Shown here: piece by piece, positions 1-12,300 of the stretch
How positions within the stretch are numbered: position 1 is the stretch's first letter
Layout of the letters: each line of letters opens with the position of its first letter
Origin: Lactarius indigo
Taxonomy: Eukaryota > Basidiomycota > Agaricomycetes > Russulales > Russulaceae
Reading direction: 5' to 3'
Length of the DNA stretch: 64,000 bases
Assembly: GCA_025766275.1 (NCBI GenBank)
Contig: JAFKAC010000195.1
Coordinates: 1-64,000 of the forward strand
Notes under the pieces: generated by a model
Databases searched by the model: none
The model's input: only the letters and a program-made list of their open reading frames with translations
Told to the model about the DNA's origin: nothing
Program-made: the position numbers and the translations under genes

Positions 1-44
1 GACCGTCCTATTTCTTCATCTTTCGAGGGGCTAATCGTGACTAG

Positions 45-435
45 CGTTTCGCACCTATTATCGAGCCGTTTTGCACGGGCCCCAAGACAGAAGTCGCCCT
101 CATCAACACCGTGCAGTCACACTGCTACGAGGACACACGTATTAGGAAAGCGTTCCCGCAGATACTAAAGGTTCGTCACAGTTGATTGGTCCCAGATGAA
201 ATGAAATAAAGCATTGTGCTCGCAGGTCTTGTACAACAAGGATTGCGTGTCTGATCAGGCAATCATTTATTGGCACCAGAAAGGCTCGAAGCCCCAAGGT
301 CGCCAGCACTTCCTCACGGCTACAGAGAGCCTGGTGAAGGTACTGTCCTTTTTGTTGTTAATATCGTTTTTTTCTCCTTTCTGACTCGCGCTCGACAAGT
401 TCTTACAGGAGCAGGAAGAGAGTGAGGAAGAGTAG
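45..435 (+). CDS. eIF5-mimic protein (BZW family), C-terminal part of W2 domain, 5' partial
   Basis: Three exons (45-170, 226-339, 409-435) join in frame and end at TAG 433-435; the two introns are gt-ag and 55 and 69 nt long. Positions 1-44 look like the end of another intron, with a branch-point-like gctaatc. The product ends with a W2 (eIF5C) HEAT-type fold: a stretch reading NTVQSHCYEDTRIRKAF, then QIIYW-like helices with KGSKPQGRQHF, and a final acidic tail EQEESEEE. W2 domains in eIF5, eIF2B-epsilon and BZW bind eIF2-beta through acidic residues and tune translation initiation. The tail and the YWxxKG...G pattern fit BZW/eIF5-mimic proteins best; eIF5 itself is less likely. The N-terminal part lies outside the window. 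Confidence 0.85.
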
Positions 436-1067
436 AGGGGTGTAGAGTGTGTAATTTTTACGTTTCGTCGTGTCGCCATTGCAGTTGCAGATTGGGCCAG
501 GGGTTCAGACTTAAATGTGACAGGAGCTTTTTCTGGATGTATTCGCTATTCGCCAATGTGACGCGATGGGCCAACAATGAGCCGAGTCGAAGGCAAAGGT
601 TATTCTTATTTTACTTCTATTGTCACCATTGCGGCTGGCGCATCAAAGAAAGTGACTCCCAAGAAATCTTGGATACTCTCCGGCCCAACAGTTATGTGGC
701 GCATCAATCAACAAAGTGTATTTTTGGGGTGAAAAAGAAAAAGAAGGAAATTCTTAGGTTAGATTAACCTATTGGAAAGTGTATAAAGAAATGGACGACC
801 CTACAAGCGGCATAGAAATACAATCCATTTTTTTTTTCTCTTTAACAATAAAGGGGGAAGGAAACCAACGGCAAATGACAAGCCAAGATCAGGCGAGGAC
901 AGGCAAACAAGACAACACATCTGAGTGAAGAGAGAAGGAAAAGAGGACAGAGAAAGGAGCTGTTATTTTCTGGTTCTGGTTCTCGACCGCCACCAGAGTA
1001 GGCCATTGGTGTCGCCGACCGGGGCGCCAACATTTCATTCTGTGAAAGTCGAGAGTTGCCATTGGCT
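436..1067. other. Intergenic region between convergent genes
   Basis: Tail-to-tail spacer between the W2 gene and the transcription factor. It should hold both 3' UTRs and has T-rich and A-rich runs (around 360-375 and 828-850), but I see no gene or repeat. Small open frames here look like noise. Confidence 0.5.
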
Positions 1068-4000
1068 TCACCACGCCTCTGGCATGGGTGCGAACTCGCC
1101 CGGCCATCCGGTTCCACGGCTGAGATTCATGAAGATTCCATCCGAGCCGTTGACGGGCAGGCCGAGGTCCGTCAGGCTCTGCTCTTGCAGCCAGACGGGG
1201 ATGTCCGCAGGGTGCAGTGCGGGCGGGGCGGGGGCGCCCTGCGGGAAATGGAGCCCGAGCTCCTCCATCGTGATAGGCTGCGGCGGCTGTTGCGGAGGCA
1301 CCAATGGCTGCGGCGGAGCATGCGGGTCAGCGAAGGGCTGGCCCTGAGGCTGTCCGCCGAGCACCATCGCATCGCCAGGACCTCCTGGGTGCGCGAGGCC
1401 TACCTTGCGTCGGAGGTTGGCGAGCATGACGCGCAGCGTTAGAGCGTATCTGTTTGTTGAGGGGGGAGGGGGGGGGGATTCATGAATTGAAAAGGAGGGG
1501 AAGTGAGCGAAAAATTACGTGCCGTTCTGCAGCGACATCGGAGAGCAGCTGGGCGAGCTGCTCGACTTGACTGGTGATGGAACCAAGATCGAGCTCGCCA
1601 GGGAAGAGATTCGCCATCTTCAACAGGAACAATCCCGAGAATGCGGCGGTGACGAGGCTGTCGTGCACCGCGTAGCGGAGAGCGGCACGGTAATCCTGCG
1701 AGCAGAGGAAGATGGACAAACAGTTAGAGGCGGCATCCTTGGCCTGGAATGCGAGTTCACGCTGCTCGAATGGCATTTTGTCCCAGGAGACGCCACGAAG
1801 AGCGACGCAGACAAGCCAGAGTTTCGCATAGTGGAGTTCGCCAGCAAGAATTTTGACGAGTAGAGAATCTTCATCCATGGTTTGTCCTAAAAAAGCTCAC
1901 AAGCGTTAACGAGGTAGACGGAGGAAAGACGATGACATACGGTGCAACTCGTCGCAGTCGCGCCACCACTTGTCGAGTGCTTCACTTGCCCGACGAATGA
2001 ATGCTAGAGTGTTGTGGTTGACTTGTCCATTCATGGACGTCAATGTCTCGTAAATTTGTGCTTGGAAAAACGAATTCAGCTCAACGATTCGATGGGTGTA
2101 GGTGAAGCCTTACTTTTCTGAGCGACAAGTTCGACAAGAGAGATAAGTCGGACGTCGGTCCCAGACGACATTGGGTGGCTGAGCAGGACGCGGCAATGCC
2201 GTATGGAGCTCTCGTCCCTCAGTACAATAGGCCTTCCTGTACCAAGGCTCATCCTATGCGCAGAATGGTCATCAGTCCAGTTTGGTAGATGGAAGGAGGT
2301 AACAAGACTCACTGGTGATCAAACCAGTAAAGGCACAACCAGATGCGCGAGGAGACGACAAGGTCGCGCTCCTCTTCCTCACTACGTTTCTTTCCATTAC
2401 TATCTGCAAGCTTTTCGAGCGCACGATGCAGGCCTAGATCAAGGGCCATGCGCATTGCGTGGCCGCTTGGCAGCCAGCCGTTCGTGCTCCACGCAGCGAG
2501 GAGCAACATCCCTATGTACGTCGAGACTTTGATCCAACAGGTCCTGCACCGGGGTTACTGGGAGCTTACCTTGCACGGCCTCCTTGCGCACGACAGGTCC
2601 GAAAAGTGACGAGCGGGCTATGCCCTGTGCTTCCTCTAGCGCCTTGTAAAATGATGGGGCGGGCGGGTTGTTGCCGCTCTTGATTTTCCCAGCGACGGCC
2701 AGGATAGCATCAAAAGTCCAGGGGGAGCGCTCCATCAAACCCTCATATGTGTCGTAGGAGACATCAAAGATGGGGATGAAGAGGTGACAGCCCGAAAAGA
2801 AACTAGGCGGTATTATGGGCAAGTTCGAACAGAGGGGAATGAGGCCGACATACATATGAAATAGCTCCTTGGCTTCAACATCAGAAACCAGTCCCTGTGT
2901 ACATTTTAAGTTCGCGTGAGAAAACCGTGTCAGTTTGAGAGCAACTTGCCTTTTCTACGACATGAGGGAAGGCATTGCGAGGAATCGGTTCAGTCCTCTT
3001 ACGTTTTTTGACCCTATAATACGGTCAAAAAAAAATAGCCTTCATCTCAACATGCAATGAACCGAACCGAGATGCGGAGAAGGAAGGGGCGGCTGCCGCT
3101 TCAGCAGCCGCATTCGCGAGACCTTGCAGAGCTTCAATCGGAGCATTAATGGTAGATCTCGGAAGGGTTTCTTCAGATTCATCTTCGGAAGAGGCGGCGG
3201 TGCTGGGAACTATTCCATAGGTGGCGTACTTGTGGGGCTAATGTCTCTGTGAGCGCAAGTCGAAATAATAAACGTTGACCAACCGGTGGAGCAAATCCTG
3301 GCAAGGGGGGGAACGTGCGCTGCCCCGGGGGGCGCTGATCCTGCATAAGGGCTGGATCATACTGGGGATCAAGCCCAGTTCGAGTTCCGGAAACATTCGT
3401 GACGTATCCGGGACCGGGACCTTCCCGGAGCGTCTGAGGATAAATGGGAGGAGGACCCGGGGGCATGACCCCGGGAGCGCCGGGTTGGGTGACAGCAGCA
3501 AGAATGCGATCCAAAGAAGTCTGAAGGCCAATCATCTGACTTTGCATGACCTTGTGGAGGAGGATTGCAATTGAACGAGGAGCATGCGGACGAAGAGGCT
3601 AACGCTTACAACATACTGGCCTTCAAGGCGAGACAGACGTCTAAGAAGGAGAGTGTGAGAAAGGGGCAGGTGGCAATACGATAGGGGAAGACTCACTCAA
3701 CGCTGGCGGTGGAAAGAAGCTGGCCGTTCTTCTTCTCAGGTTTCTCGAATATGCAAGGCTGACCGCTAAGTTGACAGCGACGACAAGGAGCCTGTATGTT
3801 GTTATCCCGGGCCGGGGCGGTAGTGACGGGCCAGCGGGCGCGGTGAGCGGGACGGGGGACGGCGCGGACTGATAAGTTACTGACCTCTCCTTCACATCTA
3901 TTCTTTCCTTTACGACAGGCAGTACAAGCACGGGCACCGCGCTTTGGGATGTGACCGGGAGTTGCGCCCGAGGCTGTCGATGACTCGTCCATGAGAGGCG

Positions 4001-4085
4001 GGGATTGTTGATAGGTGTGTGCTCTTCGTCGTTTGGATGGAATTACTGGACTAGCAAGGGTAGAGTTTGTAGGAGACAATGACAT
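1068..4085 (-). CDS. Zn2Cys6 transcription factor with fungal-specific (MHR) domain
   Basis: About ten introns interrupt the gene. Exon 1 (4085-3885) and exon 2 (from 3791) together encode a complete binuclear cluster, C-x2-C-x6-C-x5-C-x2-C-x6-C (CTACRKGKNRC then PCRRCQLSGQPC). A short coiled-coil linker follows (RLSRLEGQYV, MQSQMIGLQTSLDRIL). The fungal_trans region includes FFSGCHLFIPIFD, LLLAAWSTNGWLPSGHAMRM and RIWLCLYWFDHQ followed by MSLGTGRP; the C-terminus is Pro/Gln-rich and ends at 1068. It should be a nuclear DNA-binding regulator. The middle resembles the Leu3/PriB/PrtT-like group, but the regulated pathway cannot be told. The cluster-splitting intron (3884-3792) is 93 nt with no in-frame stop, and a later intron appears to use a GC donor (AAG|GCAAGT). 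Exon borders near 3235-3280 are uncertain. Confidence 0.85.
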
Positions 4086-4513
4086 GGAAGAAGGGGGGAA
4101 GTACCCTTGAGAAAGGGTCGACGATGTGTGTGTCTCCCGCGTTGTTGCTTTGGAGGGACTTGACGGTTACTCGCTCACTCGTTCGCCCACTCGCTCTCTC
4201 TTACTCACCACCAAAACATCGGATCCCCGGCCCTCGTTTCGGCCCGATCTCTCGCCGTCCGCCGATTCCTTCCGCTCTCCGTTCCCACGTTGCCACGTCC
4301 TCACGTGTATCATCTCTTCTCACTTCTCAACGCGTGTCACGGATTATAGCACTCACATGGCACCCGACTTTATTTCGAGACGAGACATCCCAGAGGATAT
4401 AACTTCAAGCGAAATATGTCTCATCGGTGAATAATCTGTAAAGCGAAGCTTTGAGGAATACTTTAAAGGCTGGCCTATGTCCTGGGGATCTTCACTATTG
4501 CTTGTTTCCAATC
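4086..4513. promoter_or_regulatory. Divergent promoter region, transcription factor / thaumatin-like gene 1
   Basis: Head-to-head spacer. The left half has long pyrimidine tracts on the + strand (ctcgctcactcgttcgcccactcgc). The right half, from about 4300, is repeated upstream of thaumatin-like gene 3 (about 7360-7578), including acgcgtgtcac, gcactcacatggcacccgac and aaaggctggcctatgtc. It is therefore probably the promoter that was copied with the gene. A tataac motif at about 4398 is a possible TATA element. Confidence 0.5.
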
Positions 4514-5721
4514 ATGCGAGTTTACATTCCTCTCCTACTTTCTGCTAGCTCCTTGTTCACTACGGCTATGGCTCGCACCTTCACCGTATACAACGCGTGC
4601 CCATTTACAATTTGGTGTGTCTCTAGTTTTACGTCCAAACTGCGTCATTTTTACCCGCGTTCTCCAGGCCCGCTGTAGGTATCAGCTTTGGAAGTACTTC
4701 CTGAAACTAACCAACGAACCAGCTTTTCACGGACCTAAATGTTGGCTCAGCGACTCCCAATCAAGCAACTGGGTGCGTAGTCTCGTCCATCGTCAGCACT
4801 ACCACGGCTGAATATGTAACAGCTGGACTGCCCCTGCCTTCACCGCCGTTTCGTTCTCCGTACCCAACAACTGGAAGGCTGGACGTATCTGGGTATCTAA
4901 TGCAATCCCAGCTGCTGTTGATTGTGTACTGACCGCATCTTATCCAAAGGGCCGACGTAATTGTGATTTTAGCACTAATCCTGGCCCAAATTCTTGTCTT
5001 GACGGAGGTTGCAACGGTGGACTACTCTGCGATGCACATACTGGGACAGTGAGCCAATTACAAGCGGTCCTTTAACTCTTCGCAAGCTAACATCCTTCAG
5101 GGTGTTCCTCCAGCTACTGTTGCCGAATTCACATTGAGCACCGATCCTGGTGTACCTGATTATTACGATAGTCCGTGGTCAATGGCGTATATTCCTTCTG
5201 ACTTTTTTTAATATCTGGGTTCGCAGTTTCGCTTGTGGATGGCTACAATCTGCCTATGCGCATCAACAACAACAAAGGCTGTGGCGTTCCGCTGTGCGGT
5301 GTTGACCTCGGCCCGAACTGTCAGTCTTCCGATAAAACATCTCGTGACTTCCGCTCAAACCTTACTGACTCTTCTGAAGGCCCCGCGCAACTCAAAGGGC
5401 CATATGACTCGACCGGATTCCCTGTGGGGTGCAAGAGTGCCTGCGTGGCAGGCCTCGCGCCCGACCCGAACAACTCTCCAAACTGTTGCACAGGAAGTCA
5501 CAACACTGCCGCAACCTGTCCTCCTTCAGGTGTTCAATTTTATTCTTACTTCAGTGAGTTTCTTCCGGTTCTCTCACGCACTTTATTGACAATGGCTTGG
5601 CATATCAGAATCAAATTGCCCGAATACATACGTGTATGCTTATGATGAGTTGAGCGGCGATGCACTTTTCTCGTGCCCTTCGTCAAACCAGGCGGATTAC
5701 ACCATTACGTTCTGCCCCTAA
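4514..5721 (+). CDS. Thaumatin-like protein 1 (secreted)
   Basis: Seven short introns. ATG 4514 opens a signal peptide of about 20 residues (MRVYIPLLLSASSLF...AMA), and the mature chain starts RTFTVYNACPFTIW, the usual thaumatin N-terminus. Following exons give PALFTDLNVGSATPNQATGW, VPNNWKAGRIW, GRRNCDFS, then SLVDGYNLPMRI, CGVPLCGVDLGPNC, STGFPVGCKSAC, NNSPNCCTGSHNTAATCP, YSYFKSNCPNTYVYAYDE and a final DYTITFCP before TAA 5719-5721. The Cys-rich beta fold of about 250 residues matches fungal thaumatin-like proteins (GH64/TLP superfamily), some of which degrade beta-1,3-glucan and act in cell-wall remodelling. It is the first member of a three-copy tandem array. Confidence 0.88.
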
Positions 5722-6157
5722 CGAGACTACTTATCATAGCTCAGATTTCAGCCCATTCATTTTTCTATATTGGCCGAAAAAATCGCAGTGCTTTTTCACA
5801 CGGTGTTGGTAACGCACGATCCTGGAGAGAACGTAACGTGACTTACAGTGGAGCGTGGCACCCGAAGATCGGACACCCTAAAACGCAAACATTTGGCTGA
5901 GGCATCATGGATCATGACGCATATGCAAGTGCGTGCATTCGTGTGGGAAAATTTCCACTGTTGTAGACAAGAACCCCAGCGAAAAGGTCAGTTGGCCGAT
6001 GCAGAACCGTAAAATCTAGTGGATTTCAGTTGAGCTTGTTTAAAGTTATGACAGTGCACACACGTTTTTCGGAGGTTTTATAGTTCTGATAAGAGGTTAC
6101 TCCGCAGAGTTTCCTACGGCCATATGATTGGAAAGTCCGCAGCTTCGCATTCTTACA

Positions 6158-7222
6158 GGCCCGCTGTAGGTATCTGCTCGGGAATAGAGTGATTTCCCGG
6201 GGTTCACTACGAACCAGCTTTTCACAGACCTGAGTGTTGGCACAGCGGCTCCTAGTCAAGTAACTGGGTATATTTACAACTCATGTTTCTTCGATAGTTG
6301 GCTCTACCCCAGCTAACTCAGTGACAGTTGGACTACCCCCGCCTCTTACTCCTTTTCATACTTCGTGTTTGACAACTGGAAGGCTGGCCGCATCTGGGTA
6401 TATACCCCTGCCTCAGTTGCTGTTGATTGGTTATTGACAGCATTGCTATCCAAAGGGCCGACATAAGTGCGATTTCCGCACGAATCCTGGCCCAATACTT
6501 GTCTTGATGGAGGTTGCAATGGTGGACTGTTCTGCGATCACCATGCTGGGACAGTGAGCCAATTAAAGTAATCCACTGACTCCTCTTTACAAGCTCACGT
6601 CTTTCAGGGTGTTTCTCTAGCTACCATTTCCGCCATCACATTGAGCACTGACACCAATGTACCTGATTACTAAGATAGCCTGTGGTCGACGATATACATT
6701 CCTCCAGTCTTTTCTGATGTCTACATTTGCAGTTTCGCTAGTAGATGACTTCAACTTGCCTATGCGCATCGACAATAGCGCGGGCTGCGGCCTTCCGCTG
6801 TGTGGTGTTGACCTTTGCCCGAACCGTCAGTCTCTCGATAAAATCTCTCCGGATCATAACTTTTCGCTCAACCTGACTACTGACTCTTTGAAGGCCCCAC
6901 GCCACTTAAAGGACCATACGACTCGACCGGGTTCCCTGTGGGGTGCAAGAGTGCCTGCGCGGCAAGCCTCGCACCCGACCCGAAGAATTCCCTAAATTGC
7001 TGCAGGAAGTTACAACACCGCTGGAACTTGTCCGTCATCGGGCGTCCAGCATTATTCTTACTTCAGTGAACTTCTTCCAGTTCCCCCATGTGGCTTTTTA
7101 ACGATGACCTGGCAAATCAGAATCGAAATGCTCGAATACATACATATGCTTAGAATGGCACGTCGCTTTTCTCGTGCCCTTCGTTGAACCAAGCGAATTA
7201 CACCATTACGTTTTGCCCCTGA
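6158..7222 (+). pseudogene. Thaumatin-like protein 2, decayed copy
   Basis: Homologous to genes 1 and 3 across the later exons (FTDLSVGTAAPSQ-like, NWKAGRIW, the acidic-cleft region, ending TFCP with TGA 7220-7222), and the 3' flank matches too (cgcagtgctttttcacac). No signal-peptide exon precedes the gcccgct exon at 6158. The codon matching the second Tyr of DYYD is TAA near 6670. Two bases are missing at the tgctgcaggaagt site near 7003 compared with the sister genes. The copy of the C-terminal exon near 7150 is shortened. It is best read as a pseudogene made by tandem duplication and then decayed. Confidence 0.8.
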
Positions 7223-7439
7223 AAAATTTACTTCAAAGGCGATGTCTTGGATGATGTATCATGGACCCATTTTGGTATTGGCTGAAAATCAGCTCGCAGT
7301 GCTTTTTCACACCATGGTATCGGTAACGCACGGTCTTGGAGAGATCCACTTACAAGAAGCGCATCACCTCTTCTCAACCTGAACGCGTGTCACGAAATTC
7401 AGCACTCACATGGCACCCGACTTAAATTTTCTACGAGAC

Positions 7440-7472
7440 GATCCAGATGATCCAGATGATCCAGACGATCCA
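7440..7472 (+). repeat. 9-bp tandem repeat (gatccagat), about 3.7 copies
   Basis: Short minisatellite in the duplicated promoter of thaumatin-like gene 3. The matching place upstream of gene 1 lacks the expansion, so it arose after the duplication. Confidence 0.8.
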
Positions 7473-7578
7473 CTTTCAAGTGATGTGTCTTATCGGCAAA
7501 TAATCTGTAAAGCGAAGCTACGAGGAAGGCCTTAAAGGCTGGCCTATGTCTTGAGGGTCTTCGCTATTGTTTCCAATC

Positions 7579-8798
7579 ATGCGAGTTTACGTCCCTCTCT
7601 TACTTTCTGCTAGCACCTTTTTCACTACGGCGATGGCTCGCACCTTCACCGTCTATAATGCATGCCCATTTACAATTTGGTGTGTCTGCATTTACGTCCA
7701 AACTGCGTCATTTTTACCCGCGTTTTTTCAGGCCCGCTGTAGGTATCAGCTTTGGAAGTAATTTCTTGAAATTAACCTACGAACCAGCTTTTCACGGACT
7801 TAAATGTTGGCTCAGCGACTCCCAATCAAGCAACTGGGTGCGTAGTCTCGTCCATCGTCAGCACTACCACGGCTGAATATGTAACAGCTGGACTGCCCCT
7901 GCTTTCACCGCCGTTTCGTTCTTCGTGCCTGACAATTGGAGGGCTGGGCGTATCTGGGTATCTATCCCTGCCAGTGCCTCAGTTGTTGTTGGATAGCTAC
8001 TGACCGCATCGTATCCAAAGGGCCGCCGTAATTGTGATTTTGGCAATAATCCTGGCCCAAATTCTTGTCTTGACGGAGGTTGCAACGGTGGACTGCTCTG
8101 CAATGCACGTACTGGGACGGTAAGCCAATTTATAGTAGTTCTTCAACTCCTCTTTTCGATCTAACATCCTTCAGGGTGTTCCTCCGGTCACCGTTGCCGA
8201 GTTCACATTGAGCACTGATCCCAATGTACCTGATTTCTACGACGGTCGGTTGTCGATGGCGTATATTCCTTCAGCCTTTTTTAATATCTACGTTTGCAGT
8301 TTCGCTTGTGGATGGCTACAACCTACCTATGCGCATCAACAACAACAAAGGCTGCGGCATTCCGCTGTGCGGTGTTGACCTCGGCCCGAACTGTCAGTCT
8401 TTCGATAAAAAGATCTCTTGTGACTTTCGCTCGAACCTTACCTCCGACTCTTTTGAAGGCCCCGCACCACTCAAAGGACCATACGACTCGACCGGATTCC
8501 CTGTGGGGTGCAAGAGTGCCTGTGCGGCAGGTCTCGCACCCGACCCAAACAATTCCCCAAATTGCTGCACCGGAAGTCACAACACTGCCGCAACCTGTCC
8601 ACATGAAGGCGTTCAGTTTTATTCTTACTTCAGTGAGTTTCTTCCGGTTCCCTCGCACAGTATTAACGGTGACCTGGCATATCAGAATCAAATTGCCCGA
8701 ACACGTACGTGTATGCCTATGATGAGTCGAGCGGCGATGCAATTTTCACGTGCCCTTCATCAAACCGGGCGGATTACACCATTACGTTCTGCCCCTAA
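7579..8798 (+). CDS. Thaumatin-like protein 3 (secreted)
   Basis: Same exon plan as gene 1, with ATG 7579 and TAA 8796-8798. The signal peptide is MRVYVPLLLSASTFFTTAMA and the mature start RTFTVYNACPFTIW. Splice sites are kept (gtaggt, gtgcgt, gtatct, gtaagc, gtcggt, gtgagt donors). Differences from copy 1 include VPDNWRAGRIW, DFYDVSLVDGYN, KKISCDF with a one-codon length change, and a CPHEGVQFYSYF segment. All coding exons read through without a stop, so it is probably functional. It is the distal member of the array and borders the transposon block. Confidence 0.87.
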
Positions 8799-9356
8799 CG
8801 AAATTACTCAAGCTCAGATTCGGCCTCATTTTTCGATATTGGCCGAAAAAAAGCTTTTCTTGGTACTTTTTGTAGAAATTTCTGAAATGAGTGATGATGG
8901 CAGAGGAGAGAGCTGTGAATCTATCTGTATGAGTCTCTGGTATGCATAAATGGACAGCTGTTTAAATAGTTGAGGACTTGCTGCATGTGCTCTCAACTTG
9001 CTGCTCTGGCATGCTGATGTGATGACTCACTGTCACTCAACAGGGGGTTACAATTTTTGAGATCCTAATATGACCCTCAGTACGTGGGAGCAGGTGAACT
9101 TTTATTATTGATTACAAACCTAATATGACTGGGGTGGGCTATTAGCGCGGGCTTTACAGTAATGTAGACAATATGAAAACTTACCCCTCAGTACGTGGGA
9201 GTGGGCAAACTGAGGGGCCAGAATGGTAGACTACAAGATATTATAGTGTCTATTGTTTATGAATTTCTGTAACCAAATATTGTCCAAAATGTTTAGTAGT
9301 CCTTCTGGAGCCAGGTCGTCACATGACGCATCCTATGACTTCCTTGCAGTACAACA
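8799..9356. other. Thaumatin gene 3' flank running into the 3' LTR of a copia relic
   Basis: The first 50 bp match the 3' flanks of the other thaumatin-like copies. The right end (acaaca at 9351-9356) abuts a polypurine tract on the - strand, actgagggggag, so a - strand 3' LTR beginning TGTTGTACTGC ends here. Its left border was not found. Two near copies of ccctcagtacgtgggag lie at about 9075 and 9186. Confidence 0.5.
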
Positions 9357-12300
9357 CTCCCCCTCAGTGTGAACTCGGAGAGATCACGATGCAGCTCAAT
9401 TCTTGCCAGTTGTGATGACCCCCAAGAAACTGCGTAGAGTTGTAAAGGCTGGCTCAGGTAGTGCTTTGGTGAGTATGTCCACGATATTGTCTGAGGTAGT
9501 GATTTGTGTCACGGCTACTTGTTGATTTTCGACACACTCTCTGATCCAGTGGTATCAAACGTCAAGGTGTTTGACTCAGTCATGGAATGCTTGGTCACCG
9601 CTGAGGATTACGGCCACTGAGTTGTCACAGAGGAGTTTAGTTGGGGTTTTTGGCTCATGGCCCAGTTCAGTCAGGAGGCTGTGGAGCCAGATCAGTTCTC
9701 TGCTTGCCTCGGATACTGCTATGTATTTGGCCATGCATGTGGATGTGGCAATTGTCTTTTGTTTCTTTGATGACCAAGAGACCATGCCACTGCCAAGTGA
9801 GAAGCAGTATCCCCTGACTGATTGCCGACCTTGTGGGCCAGGATTGTTGGTGTAGTCTGAGTTGCTGTATCCCAAGAGATTGGGTGAGCTATCAGTGCCG
9901 CTGAGACGCAGTGCCAAGCTTCTTGTGCCCTTTAGGTAGTGTACTACTTGTACTGCAGCTTGCCAGTGGCTTTCACGGTAGCAATTCATGAAGTGGGACA
10001 GCTTGCTGATGGTGAATGCAATGTCGGGTTGTGAGCCGCTGGCAACGTACATAAGGGATCCCACTAGGAAGTGGTACAGGAGTGAGTCTAGGCATTCTTG
10101 CTCCCCCTCATCCAGCAGTGTCTGAGGATCAGGCAGAATGAGCTGAGTGCCGTGGACCATTGGCATGGAGGCAGGTTTGGCATCAGTTTGATGGTATGTG
10201 GAGACGATTTTGTCAATCAGGGCTTGTTGGCTGAGGAGTATATTGCCAGCAATTGTGTCACGTTCCAACATGAGACCGACAACTAGTTTTGCCTTGCCAA
10301 GAGCCATGATCTGCCAAGTTGACTCAAGCTCAGAGCGGAACAGCTGAGTCTCAGCATCGTTGGATGAAACAGCCAGCATGTTGTCGACGTGTACTGCGAC
10401 CACAGTCGTCGCAACATCAGATTGCCGCACGTAGATGCACCATTCACAGTCGATGCGGCGGAAGCCCCACTTCAGGAAGGATGCATGCAGCGTCTTGTTC
10501 CAGATGCAAGAGGATTGCTTCATGCCATAAAGCCCATGCTGAAGTTTCCAGACATGGTTGCCGCTGGCGGGGGTTGCAAAGCCAGGCGGTTGTTCCATAT
10601 ACTGTACCTCATTGTTGGGCAGAACACCGTTCAGGAATGCTGTTTTCATGTCATACTGTTCGATGTGCCAACCATTGCAAGCTGCGAGATGAAGTATAGT
10701 GCACAGGGACTCGAGGCATGCGGTGGGTGAGGTGGTATCGGTGTAGTCTCTGCCCCACACCTGTTGGAAACCCTTCGCCACCCATCACACCTTGTGTCGG
10801 ACAGGGACACCGCATTCGTCACGCTTCAGGCAGCAGACAAACTTACCCCGAAGTATTTTGCGATTGGCTGGTATGGTTGATTGAGGAACAACTTGGAAGA
10901 CTTCCATTTCTTCCAGACTCTTGATCTCTGACCAAGTGCCCTCCATCCATTTGTTGGCATCTGCGGAAGTGATCACCTTGTGCCATGTGGGTGAGTCAGG
11001 GTCTTTGATGTCAACAAGATAGGCGGCATTGACTGGACCGCTGAATTCATCTGCACGCTCAGCAACCCTGGCATGTGACGGCCTGGGTTCCAGACCATCG
11101 CTGGTTTCTTGCCTGGTGGGTGCGGGAACATGGTCACGTGGGGATCTGCAGAGGGCATGATCAGTGGCGTGTGGTGCATCTAGGGGCTCCGAGGTCAGTG
11201 TGTCACCGCTGCCCTCGGCTGGTGGTGGTATACTCAGGGGCACTTCGGTGTTGGAGTCATCTAGGGGGTTAAGAATTATCCCCAGATGAAAAGAGTGGGA
11301 GGTGTCACTGAGGTGCTCGACGAATCTGACATGGTGTGTGTTGACAATCCGGCTGGTCGCCTTGTTCCAGCATCAATATGCCTTGGAATTGGGTGCATAA
11401 CCAATCAAGACGCATTTGGTGGAATGGGCAGCGATCTTCGGATTGGGGCCGAAGATAAACACGTATGCACAACAGCCTATTTTGCACAGGTGGGATGTCA
11501 CGCCTCTGCAGGGGTGTGCGTCGTTCTGTAACAGATCCTTCCTGAGGCAAAGGACTCTGAGTTGGATCCCCACTGAGTGGAAGGACTCCTAAGGTCTTCT
11601 GTAATAGCTCCTACACTGAGGTAGCTAAGTCTGTGGCAATCCCCCTATGCTGAGGTGGGAAGGTCCTTCTGTAACAGCCCCTCGTGCTAAGGTGACTGAG
11701 TCTGTAGCAATGGACGAGCTCGATGGCCTAAGTCCAAAGGTCACGTGTCACTGGGCTGACCAGTAAGACAGGAAGAGGATAAGAGCGAAGTCAAGGGGAA
11801 GCCTGCACAGAGGCTGAGAGGGGAATGACCCAAAGGGGATAAGGGTTAAGGGTCAGAGGTTCTGGGTCGAGGGCTGGAGTGCTGAAGGAACTGAGGCACT
11901 CAAGGAGTTAATGGGAGATACAACGCAGATAGTTGATTAAGCCAAAGCTAAGGAGCTAAGGCGCACTACAGGGTTCCTTATATAGTACAGGATTGTGCCT
12001 GAGCGCATAGTGCTACTGGTTGTTATAGATAGAATAATGTGCTGGCAAGATGGTGTCATGCCAGCAAGGCAGGAGAAGGGTGGGCAAGAATAGCACAGAA
12101 GGTGCTAGAACAATCAGATAAGGGGAAGCATAAGAAGGTAACTATCAAGAAAGGAAGTGGATCAGATAAGGGCAAGAAGGGAAAAGTAGTAGGGGTTCGT
12201 GACATGGGATAGATTCAGCTTGGTGCTGAACCAGAGTTTGAAAGGAGTTCTTCCTGCGAGTGTGCAAGAGGCAGTCAGTGTGGTGAGATAGGAGGCTGTC

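Noticed and set aside
925..1347. + strand frames over the transcription factor C-terminus
   Set aside because: Antisense shadows of the GC-rich, Pro/Gln-rich last exon of the - strand gene, which is supported by splice sites and domains.
8224..8949. 241-codon frame over thaumatin-like gene 3
   Set aside because: It reads through introns; the spliced model keeps all thaumatin motifs and ends at 8798.
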